DNA of 64,000 nt from Carallia brachiata (lineage: Eukaryota > Streptophyta > Magnoliopsida > Malpighiales > Rhizophoraceae): assembly GCA_021464245.1 (NCBI GenBank), contig JADCRB010000001.1:5217186-5281185 (forward strand), read 5' to 3'. This document shows, one piece after another, positions 12,443 to 25,936 of the stretch. Both the position numbers and the translations under genes were made by a program. How positions within the stretch are numbered: the stretch's first letter is position 1; every line of letters begins with the position of its first letter. The notes beneath the pieces were generated by a model. It was not told the DNA's origin. It worked only from the letters and a program-made list of their open reading frames with translations, and searched no databases.

Positions 12443-13845
12443 TTGACAGTAATGATGAATTCAAAAAATGAAAAGACTGTGAACTATCAGTATAAGGTGG
12501 ATTAGCCTGGAGCCCCTCCCTTCTTCAAAACAGAAAACGCTTAAGTAAAGAGGATGAGAGCAAACTTTTGTAACCAAATAAAGAGGCAGCCAGTAGCCAC
12601 ATGAAGTTCCCATCTTAGGGTTAACTATGAATTTTGAAGAGAAGAATTTATACCAAATGTGAAATGATTACATTTCCCACGAAATAAAAGGAAAGAAACG
12701 AACTAGTTAGCTTTAAACCGTTCGGTTAATCATGTTATTAGTTGGTTGAGTCAATTTGGGTCACTTTGGTTCATAGATTCAACAATCCAACCATTATTCG
12801 TTCCGATTTTTAAAAATATAGGTGAGGGCAAGATGTGGAGAGATTGAAGAGAGAGGAAGGGAGAGATAGGGATAGAAGAGAGAGGTGGACCTAAAAAGGG
12901 GAAGAGACAAAGAGAGATGGGGGAGAGATTGCTATGTTACGAATTTAGAAAAATTCTCAATTTTCTTATATGTGCATCAAACATGAAACAATTTTTTAAT
13001 GTCTCAATCAAACATGAAAAATAACTCATTTTGTAGTTAAAAATTTAGAAAAATTAATTTCGATAACAAACAGACCTTTAAGGCAATTTATGATTATATT
13101 GGGATTTTAAGGCAATGATTTATGAAAATTATACCTATCATATCAAAAAGAAGAAAAAAAAAATACTATCAAAATTGGTGAATAGTAATTTTATCGGCAA
13201 GACGAGATATCGTAGCCAAATATGCCCTTAAGCAAAAACTAACATCTATACTACAGAGACTAAAAGACTGTAAATAATATAAATGAACCAACTATGACCA
13301 TCGCAAAAGATTTATTAATATGTCTCCCAAAATAATTTACTAGTACATGGACACGAACTTGAGTGCCTCGTACAAAAAAGTAAAAATGGGAAAGTTCCAA
13401 AAATTGTTGTACATCGAACCATCAGCCATTTATCACAATTCTAGACTCCTAAGCCAAAAATCCCTAGACTAGTCGCGAGCTGTATATGTTGTAGTTAATA
13501 ATTACTGCACTAAATATATATATCTTTTTTGAAGTATGCTCTGCATATTATTTTGTCTGACAAAAAATGACCTCTATGCTGAGCTTGATATTTTTTTATA
13601 GCTGATGAAAGGTAAAATTCGAAACTGCCTCTATGCTAACATTTTTAAATATGAGGCCCAAATTTTATTCACAATGAACTGAATATTGATAAGTCCGCTC
13701 ATTGTTCTTCTCTTCTATTTATAGAAGTAGTTCCTCAGCTCTTTTCCTTGTGCAATTTTTTAGAAGTAGCTACTTAGCTCCTTTCCTTGTGCAATTTTTT
13801 ATGCTTGACGTTGAGTTGTGATGGCATTTTCTCCACAAGTGCTTT
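12443..13845. other. No gene seen; purine-rich patch and 3' flank of the WAT1 gene
   Basis: Contains a GA-rich tract at 12827-12932 and AT-rich sequence. The last few hundred bases are probably the 3' UTR and downstream region of the minus-strand WAT1 gene, which stops at 13846. No further coding exon of that gene is visible here. Confidence 0.5.
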
Positions 13846-16800
13846 CTACACAGGAAGAGTAGTGACATTCCCAGTGTTCTGCGCTTCTGTGCAACCATTT
13901 GACGGAGCAAGTTGATTTAATTTCTTCAGCTCTTTGCTTTTACCCCATAGCACCACATATAATCCGCAGACAATCAGGAATGCTCCTAGTACGCTGTGAT
14001 TTATTATATAAAAATAATGATAACAAGGTTAAAGCTTTCACCTATAATCTTAGCCATTACATTTATTTTAAATACCAAGGACAAGGGTAATGCCTAAAAA
14101 TCCATTTAATTAACAGCAAGCAATTTTACTTACAATGCTTTATTTGTTTATTTATTTATTATATTTTTGTCCAACAGTACTCAATCACAACTTCAAAGAT
14201 TACTGGTGCATAGGTGATGACTGCAAAAGGTTGCTTAATTAATGTAAAAACGGAAGAAAGAGAAGAAGAGGAAGAAGAAATGTGATACCTTCCTAAGTGC
14301 AATTTCTCGTTTAGTAGTAATGAAGCGGCAATGGCAACTAACACAAGCATAAGAGGGTTAAACACAGCTACAAATAGTGGTCCTCGCATTTGCACACACC
14401 ATGAAATGAGTGTCACCATCAATCCAGAGGCCACAATTCCCTAACATCACAATTTCCAATCCAACATAAAATAACAAAAATAAAATTTAGTAATACAAAA
14501 AATTTTGGACAAAAATAAGTACTGTAAGTCAAATGCAGAAATCAGGAGAAAAAAATGAAAGAGAAAGGGCACTGATAGAGAAATCTATATGTAATATATC
14601 ATTATTACCAACCAAATATATATATATAGATCAAATTAGTAATTATTATCTCTTGTTTCTTCAAAAGAAAAAAGGAACTGCGGATGCTTACAGAATAAGC
14701 AACTGTGAGGAGTCGAATATTCCACCCCAATTTCCATTGATTCCAATCCTTCTCCACGCAGAGAGCATATACGACTGATTGAATTGACCCCATCGTTACC
14801 ATCAAAGCAGTACTCGAGTAAGGGCATGGATACTTTTCGCTCATTTTGGCCTGCCTCCAGTATAAGTAATATATATTAGATCTAAGATTTGTTATATTGG
14901 AATGAACAACAAGAAAGGGCATAACAAAAACATCTTAGTGCACGCGCTTCCATATTTGTAGGGTCCCTTTGTTTTTACCAAAACAAAAAAATATATATAT
15001 ATTTTTAAAATTTAAATACGTGAATTTTACGGAACCCTTCCATTATACCAAAACTTTTTTTGTTTTAAAAAATATATATTATCTATGATTTTAGTTGATT
15101 GAATTTCTATTCGATTTTAAAATCAATAATTATATGTGGCAGTGGTAAATTTGTCGATGGAGAAAGGTAGATTTTAGAATAGGAAAACTCACCTGGACTA
15201 TCAACCATAAAGCAAAGGAGATGCAACTACCGACTGCCATTAAAGAGCCGATGGCATGACTACCATGGGAAGATGCCAAGTGGCCTCCGTGGTGGTTGCC
15301 ATGCGTCAAAAGGTTGATGTGGGTTGACACGAAATCAATTTTTGGCCCTTTGTAGTATGTGAGAAGCATTGCCCCACCGATTCCCATTAATGTACCCAGA
15401 ACTTTTGCCTTGCCTGCTGGAGACCTTAGACCCAGCTTCTCCAACCTGACAACCAATTGCAACGAAATGTAATATCAAGCAGCTAATTTAATTGGGGTAA
15501 GTGAATAAAACTCTTGAGTGAACATATGATACGAGGAGATCATTTAATTTGATGAATTAATAACACACTCCCTCGGAAACCTATCTGTGAAAACGAAATT
15601 ATGTGCAAAGCATATATAGACCCCCTACAATACTTAGTGCCTATTTCTGTTTTTTGGGACAAACTTAGCACTTGAAATCACAATCAACTAAAGAACGAGG
15701 AATTCTAACATTTGGAACTTATGTTAAGCTGGTCGGTTACTGCAATAACGTGTTAATGGCAATAGCGACTACGTTTCCGTTGGTAGCAATCATCACCCAT
15801 GAATATTATTAGGGTTTTCATATGCCATCCCTAAGAATGTTATAGATGTTAGATTATGATCCTGGGTTAATGTGTATGTTAGGAATACTAAAACTTTTAG
15901 TTAAAAATTTAACCTATTAAGCAAGACATAAAAGTAAACCATGCATAACAATTTTGATTTTGTTTGCTGTTGATTTATGCGTTCCATCTATCTTGGAGCG
16001 AAGAAAATTTTGATTACAACTAGATAGAAAGATTATGGAAAAGGATATCTCCCTTGCCTAAACTATTCATGATTCAGAGGACACAATATACTTTACTAAA
16101 TTAAAGTCTAGACATCACCAAAGATAAAGAAATTAAGGCAGAAAAGGAAAAGCTGGCTTACAAAGGAATAATTAAAAAAGAATTCAGGAATAAACCTCAA
16201 ACATAGTGGGAAAAACCACACGGCAGCTCTCTTTAGGCAAAGAAAATGAAATTTAAACAAAATTTTCTTTAGACCATTCCATGCTAAAAGTTCTGTAAGG
16301 GGCCAAATGCAGCTGAGATCAAAATTTTAGTTTTTTTTTTTCCTCATTTTGTTTATTAAAAAGTATTAAATTATCAACTACTAAACAAAGAATAATTACC
16401 CTATTTTACCAAAATCCTTACGCCCACCAAGTAATTCAAACATGAGACCTCCCATTTATGGTTCTTATTGCATTATGATGTACAAATTAAAAAACCAAAA
16501 GTTATATATGTGTGTGGCTATACATACATATATATATATAAGAGAATACATACCCGAAGAGGACAGCCAAGACAAAGGTAACGGCGGGAACGAGATTAGC
16601 CATGGAAGCGGCAAAAGTAGCAGATGTTAGCGCCAAACTTGCCAAGTACAGATTTTGTGCCAATGAACCTCTATAATTATAAAGCATCACACTTATTATT
16701 TCCCATCCACCCAAAAAAACAAAAAAAAAATGGCATATATTGTCACAATTAAAAATTGGTAACATATTTAATGATATTATATAATTGAATATACCCTAAA

Positions 16801-18030
16801 ATTTTACAGTATTGATTTCATACCATGGAAACATTTTCTATGAAATTATCCACCAAAAAAATTATAAATTATGACAAACCGTTTATGCAAAATGATTTTA
16901 GACTACATTTTATGCTATACAGATAACATTTTGTACCAAAAATAATATAAAATATTATTTATATATTATGAAATAATATTTATAGTATAAAATCATTTTA
17001 TATTCACAAAATTTGCAACCATAAAAGATTCCCTTTAAAGAAAACCTGAGACTAAACGCGTCTTCACAAAAAGAGTTTAAATCCTAAAAAGGAAGGGGTG
17101 AGATTTATGAGAAGGGAGAGCTACCCTCATTATATAATTCACGACCCAATAAATTTCCAAATAAACAAAAAAAAAAAAGAAATACATCTAAAGCGCTATA
17201 CAATAGTTCATCACCACGACACTTTGCACTAGCACACATCACGGACACTTAATAACAGCTAGCTTGTATATGAATTATAGTAAACTAGTAACATTATTTC
17301 CATAAGCATGATAAACCAGAAATTCAATTGAGTTAAACCAAATAATCAATTAAGGAAGATACAGAGACTTCGCATGTATGTATAGTAGTTAGCTAGTAGC
17401 TTGTCATAAATCTTGTTTAACTATGCACTGCAATCATACTACCAGATGAGGCCAGTAGTACACATTTTTCATTTCCAAATTGATGGGAAATTAGTATTTG
17501 CTAGATGACAATCAAAAAATGTAATAAACCTTAGTAATAAAACTTACCCAAATAAACCACAAAGAAACGATGCAAGGAGAATTGTCCATGTCATTTTTGG
17601 CCTGCTTTTCCTGTGACATAACAGGCAAATGATATTTGAAACAAAAATTCTTGTCGCTAACATGTACTTTTGTGTATATATATATATAGGTAACACATAC
17701 CTATGCATATAAAACTACACATACACAATACATTCTCTAATGACGGCCTCCAACTTAATTCCTACGAATTCTAAAATATTTTCAAAGAAGTAATTCAATC
17801 AATCAGAAAACGGACCCAAGGACAGACCTTTCAAAGATAAGTGCAATAGGGACCATGAAACAAGTAGCAAAAATAAATCTGTACGCAATAATAATCGTCA
17901 AGCTCATTCCATCATTAGCTGCCAATTTGTAAAATACATTCATCCCAGCAAACGCAAATTGAACCACCGTCATTAGCAGAGCAGGCTTCAATTCATGTGC
18001 CAAATTGCAAAGTTGGTTCTTGCTTATCAT
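13846..18030 (-). CDS. WAT1-related protein (EamA/DMT-family membrane transporter), seven exons
   Basis: Exons on the minus strand are 18030-17828, 17610-17548, 16670-16554, 15445-15193, 14850-14692, 14440-14289 and 13993-13846. All junctions are GT-AG and phases agree, giving 364 residues and a TAG stop. Family landmarks appear in order: QFAFAGMNVFYKLAAN and AYRFIFAT (first EamA half), LFGGSLAQNLYLASLALTSA, NLVPAVTFVLAVLF, a variable linker, SGIVASGLMVTLISWCVQMRGP and FNPLMLVLVAIAASLLLNE (second EamA half), then LGAFLIVCGLYVVLWGK. About ten hydrophobic segments and the length fit the WAT1/nodulin-21-like family, whose members move metabolites or auxin at the vacuolar or plasma membrane. The substrate cannot be inferred. 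The ATG at 18030 is used because the frame upstream has only a TTG before a stop at 18067. The His-rich linker in exon 4 (HGNHHGGHL) is unusual and may bind metal. Confidence 0.93.
17040..17175 (+). repeat. Short repeat with poly-A tail in the second WAT1 intron (related to 9105-9190)
   Basis: The block 'ggggtgagatttatgagaagggagagctaccctcattatat' ending in poly-A resembles 9108-9187 (gggggttatgggaatgaggagaattacc... poly-A). Both have a similar length and an A-rich end, which suggests a SINE-like or other dispersed repeat. Similarity is moderate and judged by eye. Confidence 0.35.
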
Positions 18031-18045
18031 TATTTCTTTTTCCAA

Positions 18046-20330
18046 AGAAAGGTTGATCCTCCCTGTTCAAGAACACGAACGTGTGTCCTTTTGTTCTTCT
18101 CCCAATTAGTAGATGTGGAGAAAAAAATTAAAGCTGCAAATGCAAGTTCAAAGTTATCAAAACTATGGCTGTTCTCTTCATAAACACATTTATTTTTATG
18201 CGAATAAAAATTTTATTGCTATACCATCAAATAATAGAAACAATTACAAAAGGTGCTCTTCACAAATACCAAGTCACGGGATGCTCCTTAGGGTTCTTTT
18301 GCCACGAGAAAATTAACAATCAGAAATGTAAGTTATTTAAATTTTCCAGGAACAACGTTTTATGCTACAATACATAAACAATTGAAACTATTCTAAAGCA
18401 ATGACTTGGGTGTTCCAAAATTCTGCTGTTGAAAGGTGTTTCAGCACAAGAAACTCTCATATTTATTGCAATTATGCAGCACAACTTCACCCTTATTTTC
18501 GGACAAAGAAAAACTATTACAATGTAATAATAACCATCCTTTTTTTCTTTTTAAGATGGAAAAAGAATTTTCATAAGTATCAAAAATTAAGGATGTACGA
18601 TACTATGTAGTAAAAATAAAACAAGTTCAACTCGTCACATCGAAGAATCGTAACTCCTAGACCAATCAAATTAAAGTACTATACAAATGCAAAATAGTAG
18701 TGTTTCAAAATTACATGTACATATCTATTGCAAGAAGTGAACTGTATTAAGAGCATACAAGGAAAGATGCTGGTTGGGCTGTTTACCTATACCATCATAT
18801 AAGTAGCCTCCACGCATCTTGGTTGGGCCAGCCGTCTATGACAATTAATGCATGAGTAAAAACAAGTAATACGTGTAAAAAATAAATCTAAAATTTATTG
18901 GGAAATTTTGATATAAAATCATCTCAAATAGCAACAATTGATCGCTGCCAGTAGGGAAATTTAATTTGCTACCAACTGTTCAGCTTTGTCTGGCCTCCTC
19001 TTGAACCATAAAGACGGGAACGCACAAAAACACAACGTTATCGTGTATAAATAAATTATAAACAGATATTCAGATGTGTGAGGCAAATTCTTACGTAATG
19101 ATTTATTTTTCCTATCTCTAATAAAAAAAACTGCAACAGACGCAATAGATTTACGAGGTTGCGCTTAGAAAGAAACAAAAACAAAAGAGAGTCGTATACC
19201 AAGGTTATACTAAAGAAAGGGAATAGTAACCGCAAAGAGAAGAGAAGCCTGTGACGTGTGTGTGTGCGTTTATGTGCGGGAGAGAGGGAGAGAAAGCGAG
19301 TACCTTAAAGCTTTGTGGATATCTATCTGTGCGCTGTGAATCAACAAAATTGTTGAGTTAGCTCCTGACTGCAACAGCTGAATTTCAGAAAACAATCGAA
19401 CCCCATTTTATCAGATGTTATTTGTCGGTATTTTTGGCAAAGAAAATAATATTAAAAAGAAAAAAGAAAAAAAAAGAGGAGAAACAAATGGAGAAGACGA
19501 AGTTGAGCAACTGAATTACCTTGGTAATCAATCAAAAAAAAAAGACCCACAATAGGATCGTGCCACTGTGGAGTTGTTGGGAATTGGATTTCCAAGAACG
19601 TAGTTTTATGGTGTACTTATTATTATGAGAAGAGTGGAGAGAAGAAGAGGAGGAGTCCTAGTTTCCAACAACTTCTAATGCAAATACAACGCCGCTACTC
19701 CCATCTCGTGCCTTCCATACAACAAAAGCCAGTTCAGCAGTGCAACTGCACACGCTTTTATTTGTTTTTGTTTTCCTTTTTAGGCTCCTTCTTTTGAGGC
19801 ATCATTTTCTGCCCATTTGAACAAACAATCATAAGTCGTTCTAAAACTATTGTGACTTGTAATCGGGCAGAAGAATGGTCGATCGACTGCCAAATAGGGT
19901 AAAATAAAATTAAAAAAGCAAAAAAAAAAAAAGATTTTGTTCACGTGTGCATCTTCCCCCTCCACATATCTAAGGTGAGATCAATCCTACAACTCAAAAC
20001 GTATTTCCATACGTGGCCAATTATGATAACAACCCAAATCTCTGCAATTGATTTCTGTTTCGTTTTTTGGTATAATTACATGGCATGGCAAATCCTCTAA
20101 ACTTTCTACTTTTTCTTTTACACGAACTTTCCTTATTGCCTATATTAACCCACATAATATTCTGACTTGTCATATTTATAAGGAAATATATTTTATTTAT
20201 ACCTTGTTTAAAAGATAAAACAAAAAATAAAATTTTAATATCATTTTAAAAAAATGTTTGAAAATAGGATTTTTTTTTTCAAAAATGAACAAAAGATCGT
20301 ATTTAATTGTGTTAACTATATTTTTTCTTT
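18046..20330. other. Upstream region of the WAT1 gene; no coding gene seen
   Basis: The sequence from 18046 to about 19700 is less extreme in composition than the flanks and probably contains the 5' UTR and promoter of the minus-strand WAT1 gene. It has several A- and T-rich runs and a short GA stretch at 19280-19300. Small open frames show no family resemblance. No convincing TATA box position could be fixed. Confidence 0.4.
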
Positions 20331-20369
20331 GTTTAGATTTTTTTTTAATTTTTTTTAATTATGTGTATT

Positions 20370-20590
20370 TTTGTTACACGTGTTTAAACATTTTTTAATA
20401 ATTGTTGACATAAATTGAGTAAATTAAAATACATGTTAGATCATAATTAATAAATTGAGTTTTTAACTATAATTGTTACTATTGATAATATGGGAATTTT
20501 CTAAGAAAACTACATTTATTAAAAATTGTGAATTTTAAATCATAATTTTATATAAATTCAAAATGAATGTAAAATACTAATAAACAAGGA
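20370..20590. repeat. Dispersed AT-rich repeat, related to 48340-48550
   Basis: The order of words is shared with the spacer at 48305-48688: 'ataaattgagtaa', 'atgttagatcataattaa', 'tttttaactataattgttac', 'aacta.atttatta' and 'taaaatacta'. This is a repeat family of unknown type. Neither copy has coding capacity. Confidence 0.6.
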
Positions 20591-20940
20591 TTCCGTCTCC
20601 CATCCCGTATCTGCAAGGGATAGAATTTGAAGTCATCCCCAGTGCCATTGGAGAACGGAGATCCCTATCTCCCACCAAAAAAAGTTTTAATAGAATTTAT
20701 ATAAAATCATACTAAAATAATAATGAATTTGAAGTAGCATTTGTATCCAATAAAATCACAGTATTAAAAGCTGCTAAATCTAAAGTAAAAATTGTAATTG
20801 AAGAGACGAAAAAAGATTTTAGAAAGTGTTCTGGTTCGATACAAAGAAGCCGATCGCTGCACCATGACTTTAAAAAATGTTGAAACTTGAAAATGCTGCG
20901 CCAACAAAGTTAATGACAAAAAAATTTAAATGAAATTACC

Positions 20941-21935
20941 TGTAAACATATTTAAAAAAAAAAACAAAAAGTTAAGTCTTTTTTCGGTGTTCCCAATTTC
21001 AAAATTGACAAAACTGACGTTGAAAAAAAATTTTCAAAAAAAAAAAATATTCCTTTCCCATGATATTTTCACACGGGAAAGAAACTCTATAAATAGGCCC
21101 CTACCCCACAGTTCAAAAAAGATTCAACAGATTCAACGAATCTGTTGATAGAAAAATACAGAGAATTTGAGAGAAAAAGAAAATTTTGAAAATCTCTCAA
21201 GAAAATTTTTCCTTTTCTTACGTACTTTTACTCTGCAGTATACTCTCCTAACTCTTTTTTTAGAGATTTTAGGAGTAAACCCCAAAAAATTTGTTGTTTC
21301 CAATTCTAAAATTATTTTTAAATTTATATTCTCAGATCGCTTTAGATATAAATTTATGAGAATATAATCTAAAAATATCAAATTATTACAAATTCAGCTG
21401 AGATCAAGTCTCATACGGCCCTCAGCAAAATTCAGGCAGCTCATCCGAGAACAAATCCCTTCGACTCTCAGTGAAATTAAGTCAGATCGGTTTAAATCAG
21501 GTCTCTACAATTCTCGACCATTGTCTAAACGATCAAATCAGATCTAGTTTCAGTCTACCCAGTTTAAGAAAAATTTGTGGAAATTATTTCTGTCAAGATC
21601 AAACTCGTGCAGTCCTTAACGGAGTCAAAAAAGGAATACTAATTGGAGGATCTACGGTGAAATTAAGTCAGATCGACTTTTTACGGTTCTCGACCATAGT
21701 CTAAATGTCCAAATCAGATTCAGTTTCAGTCTACTGGTTCAAGAAAAAACTGTGAAAATTATTTCTATTAAGATCAAGTTTGTGCAGCCCTTGACGGAGT
21801 CAAAAAAGAAACACTAATCGGAGGATCTACGGAGATCGACCCCACGTAAATTTCTTTTTATTTTACAATTTTTTATTGTAATTTATTTTTTATTTTTGAA
21901 TCTAATTGTTTCAAACTCAAAATTTACCTATTACA
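20941..21935 (+). mobile_element. Solo gypsy LTR of the A/B family
   Basis: The 995-bp LTR starts TGTAAACATATT and ends CTATTACA, with identical 5-bp target duplications ttacc at 20936-20940 and 21936-21940. It aligns with the 5' LTR of element A (55516-56458), including the 'ctctcaagaaaattt' region, the 'ggcagctcatccgaga' block, 'cagtttcagtctac' and 'acggagatcgaccccacgtaaat'. No PBS or internal sequence follows, so this is a solo LTR left by LTR-LTR recombination. It tells that the family was active elsewhere in this region. Confidence 0.9.
21088..21095 (+). promoter_or_regulatory. LTR TATA box (solo LTR)
   Basis: TATAAATA followed by GGCCCC, at the position matching TATAAATT in the LTR of element A (55681-55688) and the 'cctataaatagg' box read on the minus strand in the 5' LTR of element B (about 47490-47503). 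It is the presumed core promoter of the retroelement. Confidence 0.6.
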
Positions 21936-21940
21936 TTACC

Positions 21941-24869
21941 ATATGATCTTTAATAATATATCATATAGAACATATAATAATAGAAATTTAGAGAATATTC
22001 ACTTACTTAGGTGGTAGTCTCTAAGGTTGGAATTCAATTTTCAAATTTTTTAATTTTTTAATTTAATAAATTATCAACTTTTGTATTATAATATAATTAG
22101 GATTTTAATAATGGTAATTTTTCTCAGTATTCTATAAAAATTAAAATTTTAATTTAAATAAATTTTAGATTCTCTTTTTAACATTATAAAAGTACAAGTA
22201 TCTTTACTGGCATAATTATTATTTTGCTTTCTTTCAACCAAAATTTTCAATTTTATTTTTTTCTTCCAAAGAATTTCTCATCAAAGTTAATATAATTATT
22301 GATAATTGTTTAATTTTCAATTTTTTGTTTGATCGTTTTCTTATCTACTCTTTCTTTTTTTTTTTTTTTTTTTCCTTTTTACTTTTTGGTTACTCTTCCT
22401 CTTCGTTATACAAATTTCCATAGATTTTTTGGCCCAATAGATTATGACAAATATCTTGTCTATTCGTTTGTTTATCTCAAGTTAAAGTTGCAATTTCACA
22501 TACTGAGAAGGTTGAGTAGATCATAACAAAGATGTAGTATGACCTTAATATAGAAGTTCGCACAATCTTATTCCTGTTAATCGAGACTGATTTGCACATA
22601 TTTGAAAAATTACAAAGATAAAACTATTTATTACCAAAAATAGTTTCTTTTAAGTTTAAGACATGACATAACTAGAATCATATATGTTAAATTTCTTTGT
22701 AAGAAAAACTAATTTTTCATATATATCAATATATTATTTTTAACTAACAAGTAATGTGTTACAACTATATTGGTTTACAATGATTGTTATTGTAGAAAAT
22801 TTTAGACTAGATACAATATTTTTTTTTTCTCCTTGAGCTTGCTAATGTGGTTAAGATGTTGGAATTAATATTGGCACAAGTTTACTGTAAGGGATTTTAA
22901 AAAGTTTGCTTTCCTTCCTCATCTTGCAATCTTCATATTTAGAATTTTGGATTTATGTTCGTGACCTATAATTACTTTTTTTTATTTATATTTTTTTATT
23001 TGATATATCCTTATTATAGAGAATATTATAATCATCTCTGCAATTTTTTTATCAGTATATCTTATTATTAGAACATAAGTAAAAATAAAATTCTCAATAA
23101 ATTTATAAATATGTACATCGAACGGATCTAATACTAATCATATATAAAATACAATAACGGAAGTATAAAAAATATTAACATATTTACGCAACAGTTTTTG
23201 GTGTTGGAATTCTTAAAAGGTCAATTTCTTTATTTTTAAATTTTTTAATTTAATAAAACTTTAACAATTGTAATCTTTTTTAGTATTCTAATAGAATTAT
23301 GATTTTAATAATTTTAGTCTTTTTTAATATTCTATTATGATCTTTTTTAGTATTCAAATAAAATTAGGATGTTAATAATTGTAATCTTTTTAATATTCTA
23401 TTAAAATTAGAATTTTAGTTTCAATACGAATATCTTTCAGTTTTCATTTTCACATTATAAAAAATCAGTTGAATAGCAAATATGAAAAATGTTGTGTTTA
23501 AATGACTTTGCCAAACCATGTCAATATATTTATAGGTACAAAATATATAACTAACCAACCAAAATAAAAAAAAAAATACTAATCCTGTGCATCACATGGG
23601 TTATTTATTAATATTATACTAGTAATAGATCCGCGCAATACGTAAATTTAATTATATTTTTTATCAATTTAATTTCGTTTTAATCTATTTAGAAGAAAAA
23701 AATAAAAAGACTTTTATTTTTAGGGTAAAAAAAAAATAATATGGAGTTTTTTTTTTCTTTTCTTATCTTTTAAGGAAATTTTAGCTTCATTCTTTTTTTT
23801 TTTTCTTTTCAAGAAGAAACAGATAAATTTGAAAGATTTTCTTAATTTTGTTTTTAAAAGAAGAACTCGAGAATAATTTTTTATTCTTTTTTATTATTTT
23901 TTTATTTAAAAATGTTATAATTATAAAAATTTAATTACAGTCAAAATCTATATAAATCAATAAACTCGCGTGATGCACCGATTTAATGATATTTTTTGAC
24001 AATTTATTTTTACTTTATTTTATTTAGAATAAAAAATAAAAAAATCTTTTAATATTGAGTATTATGTTTTAGAAAATTTTTTGAACATTTTAAAGAAAAT
24101 AAAGTAATTTTTCTTATCTTTCAGAGAAATTTCTACATAGTTCTATTGCCCTTTTAAAAAAAAATAAATTAATTCAGATATTTTCAAAATCTTTTTTTCA
24201 ATAAAAAGTTTGAGAGCAGTTTTTTATTTTTTTCATTTATAAGAATATTTTATAATTATAAATATTTAATTAGAGTCAAAATAGTATTATATAAATCAAT
24301 AGAATCCTTATTTGATTATAATTAAATTCATATTAGTTGATTGATAGAATCCTAATGTTGTCTTAATTGTAATAAAATGTCCCTAATTATAAGATAATTT
24401 TGAATCAGTCAAATCGGTATTTGAACTGATATTTAATAACATATATAAAAGTAATTAAAAAAATAATACTTACAGATAGTACTTAAATATTAATTTTTTT
24501 TAGTTTTAAGAACTAAATTAAAAGTTTTAATAAATTTAAAACTAAATTGAAATGTTAATTAAATTTAGAGGTTAAATTATAATTTAATAACATTAAGGGT
24601 CAAATTATAATTTAAAATTTTTTAGATTAGTTTAGACCGATCCAATTGATCCAGTTTTCACTAGTTTTGATTGTTTCTTAACCAATTTGAGTTTTTTTGA
24701 AAAACAATCCTTAATCGGACTAGACCTTTGGCTAGTCTTCGGTTAAACCCGTCTGACCGATTAGTTCAGTCCGATTTTTACAATAATGTTTAACCATCTA
24801 CAAAAGAGAATAGAGTCAGTAAAATTAAAACACAGGAGCAAAACATTTTTAGTTGAATGTCCCAACTAA
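21941..24869. other. AT-rich intergenic DNA, no gene seen
   Basis: Strongly AT-rich with many poly-T/poly-A runs (for example 22358-22380). It holds short dispersed motifs such as 'tagatccgcgcaatacgtaaattt' near 23629 and a related 'aactcgcgtgatgcaccgattta' near 23963, which suggest remnants of small repeats. No frame resembles a protein. Confidence 0.5.
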
Positions 24870-25430
24870 TTAAGATGCACAAACATTTCAAATGGTGTGT
24901 GTTCGTATCCAACATAAGCACTTATTTAGCATTTTTCCGGACGCATGTTGGACACTATAAAATATAATATGTTCAAAAAACGTTTTTTAAAAAATTGAAC
25001 TCATGTATTAGACACATTTAATACACTTGTTAGATATTTTTAATGTTCATGTTTGATATTTTAAATTAGTATGTTATATGCACTTTAGACATACCAAATT
25101 AACTTCAAATTTATTAAAAATCATATACATAATAATTTTTTGAACCAATTAACTATTTTTATTTAAAATTTTTAAATATTATGTTATATATAATATTCTT
25201 TTAAAATTCTTAACAAAATACTAATTACATTATAATCTATCATAATAATTATTATAAATTATATGTTAAAAAATATTAAATTTATTAAAAATATTTATAT
25301 TATATGTATATAATATATAATATATTTTATAACCGAATTTACGTCATACATGTATCCTGCCTTTTAAAAAATTTACGTGCCCCCACGTTCATGTCATATC
25401 ATATCTGTATTCAGCATCTATGTCCATGAA
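24870..25430. mobile_element. Old copy of the hAT-like MITE found at 31499-31954
   Basis: The left part (gatgcacaaacatttcaaatggtgtg) and right part (tttaaaaaatttacgtgcccccacgttcatgtcatat) match the ends of the 31.5-kb MITE, with many differences that fit C-to-T or G-to-A change. The centre is AT-rich in both. No target duplication survives, and the edges are approximate. Confidence 0.5.
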
Positions 25431-25936
25431 TCTTTGATCTATATTACAAACAAGGGACCCTTTTTTTTCTCTCTCTCTCTTTAAAAAATTCACGTTCTTT
25501 TTTAAATGAGGGAAAAATTCTTTAAATAAATAAAATTTGCGGTTCCTCGTAATTTCAACTTACAGCAAAAATACTACCTTTTTTTGACATAAGCAAAAAT
25601 ACTACCTGATACGTTTACTTTTATATATATATATAAAACGGCGACATACCACCTGTACTCAAAATATTTTTGACGGCATGCCACTAAGCATACAATTATT
25701 GAGACAAGGTCACATGAAAGAAAACAAGAAACAAGCTCATAAAAAGCAAAACAAAACTACAAAAGTACTCCGCACTGAACGTTAACTCTGTCTCTCTCTC
25801 TCTCTCTCCCCCCTCTATTAGCAGATCCATGAACCGGCAACTGATAGAGAAGACAGATAGATGAAGTCTATTACGTACATTCACACATAAGTGTATATAC
25901 TTTTGATAGAGAAAGAGGGGGAGAGGGAATTCTGAT

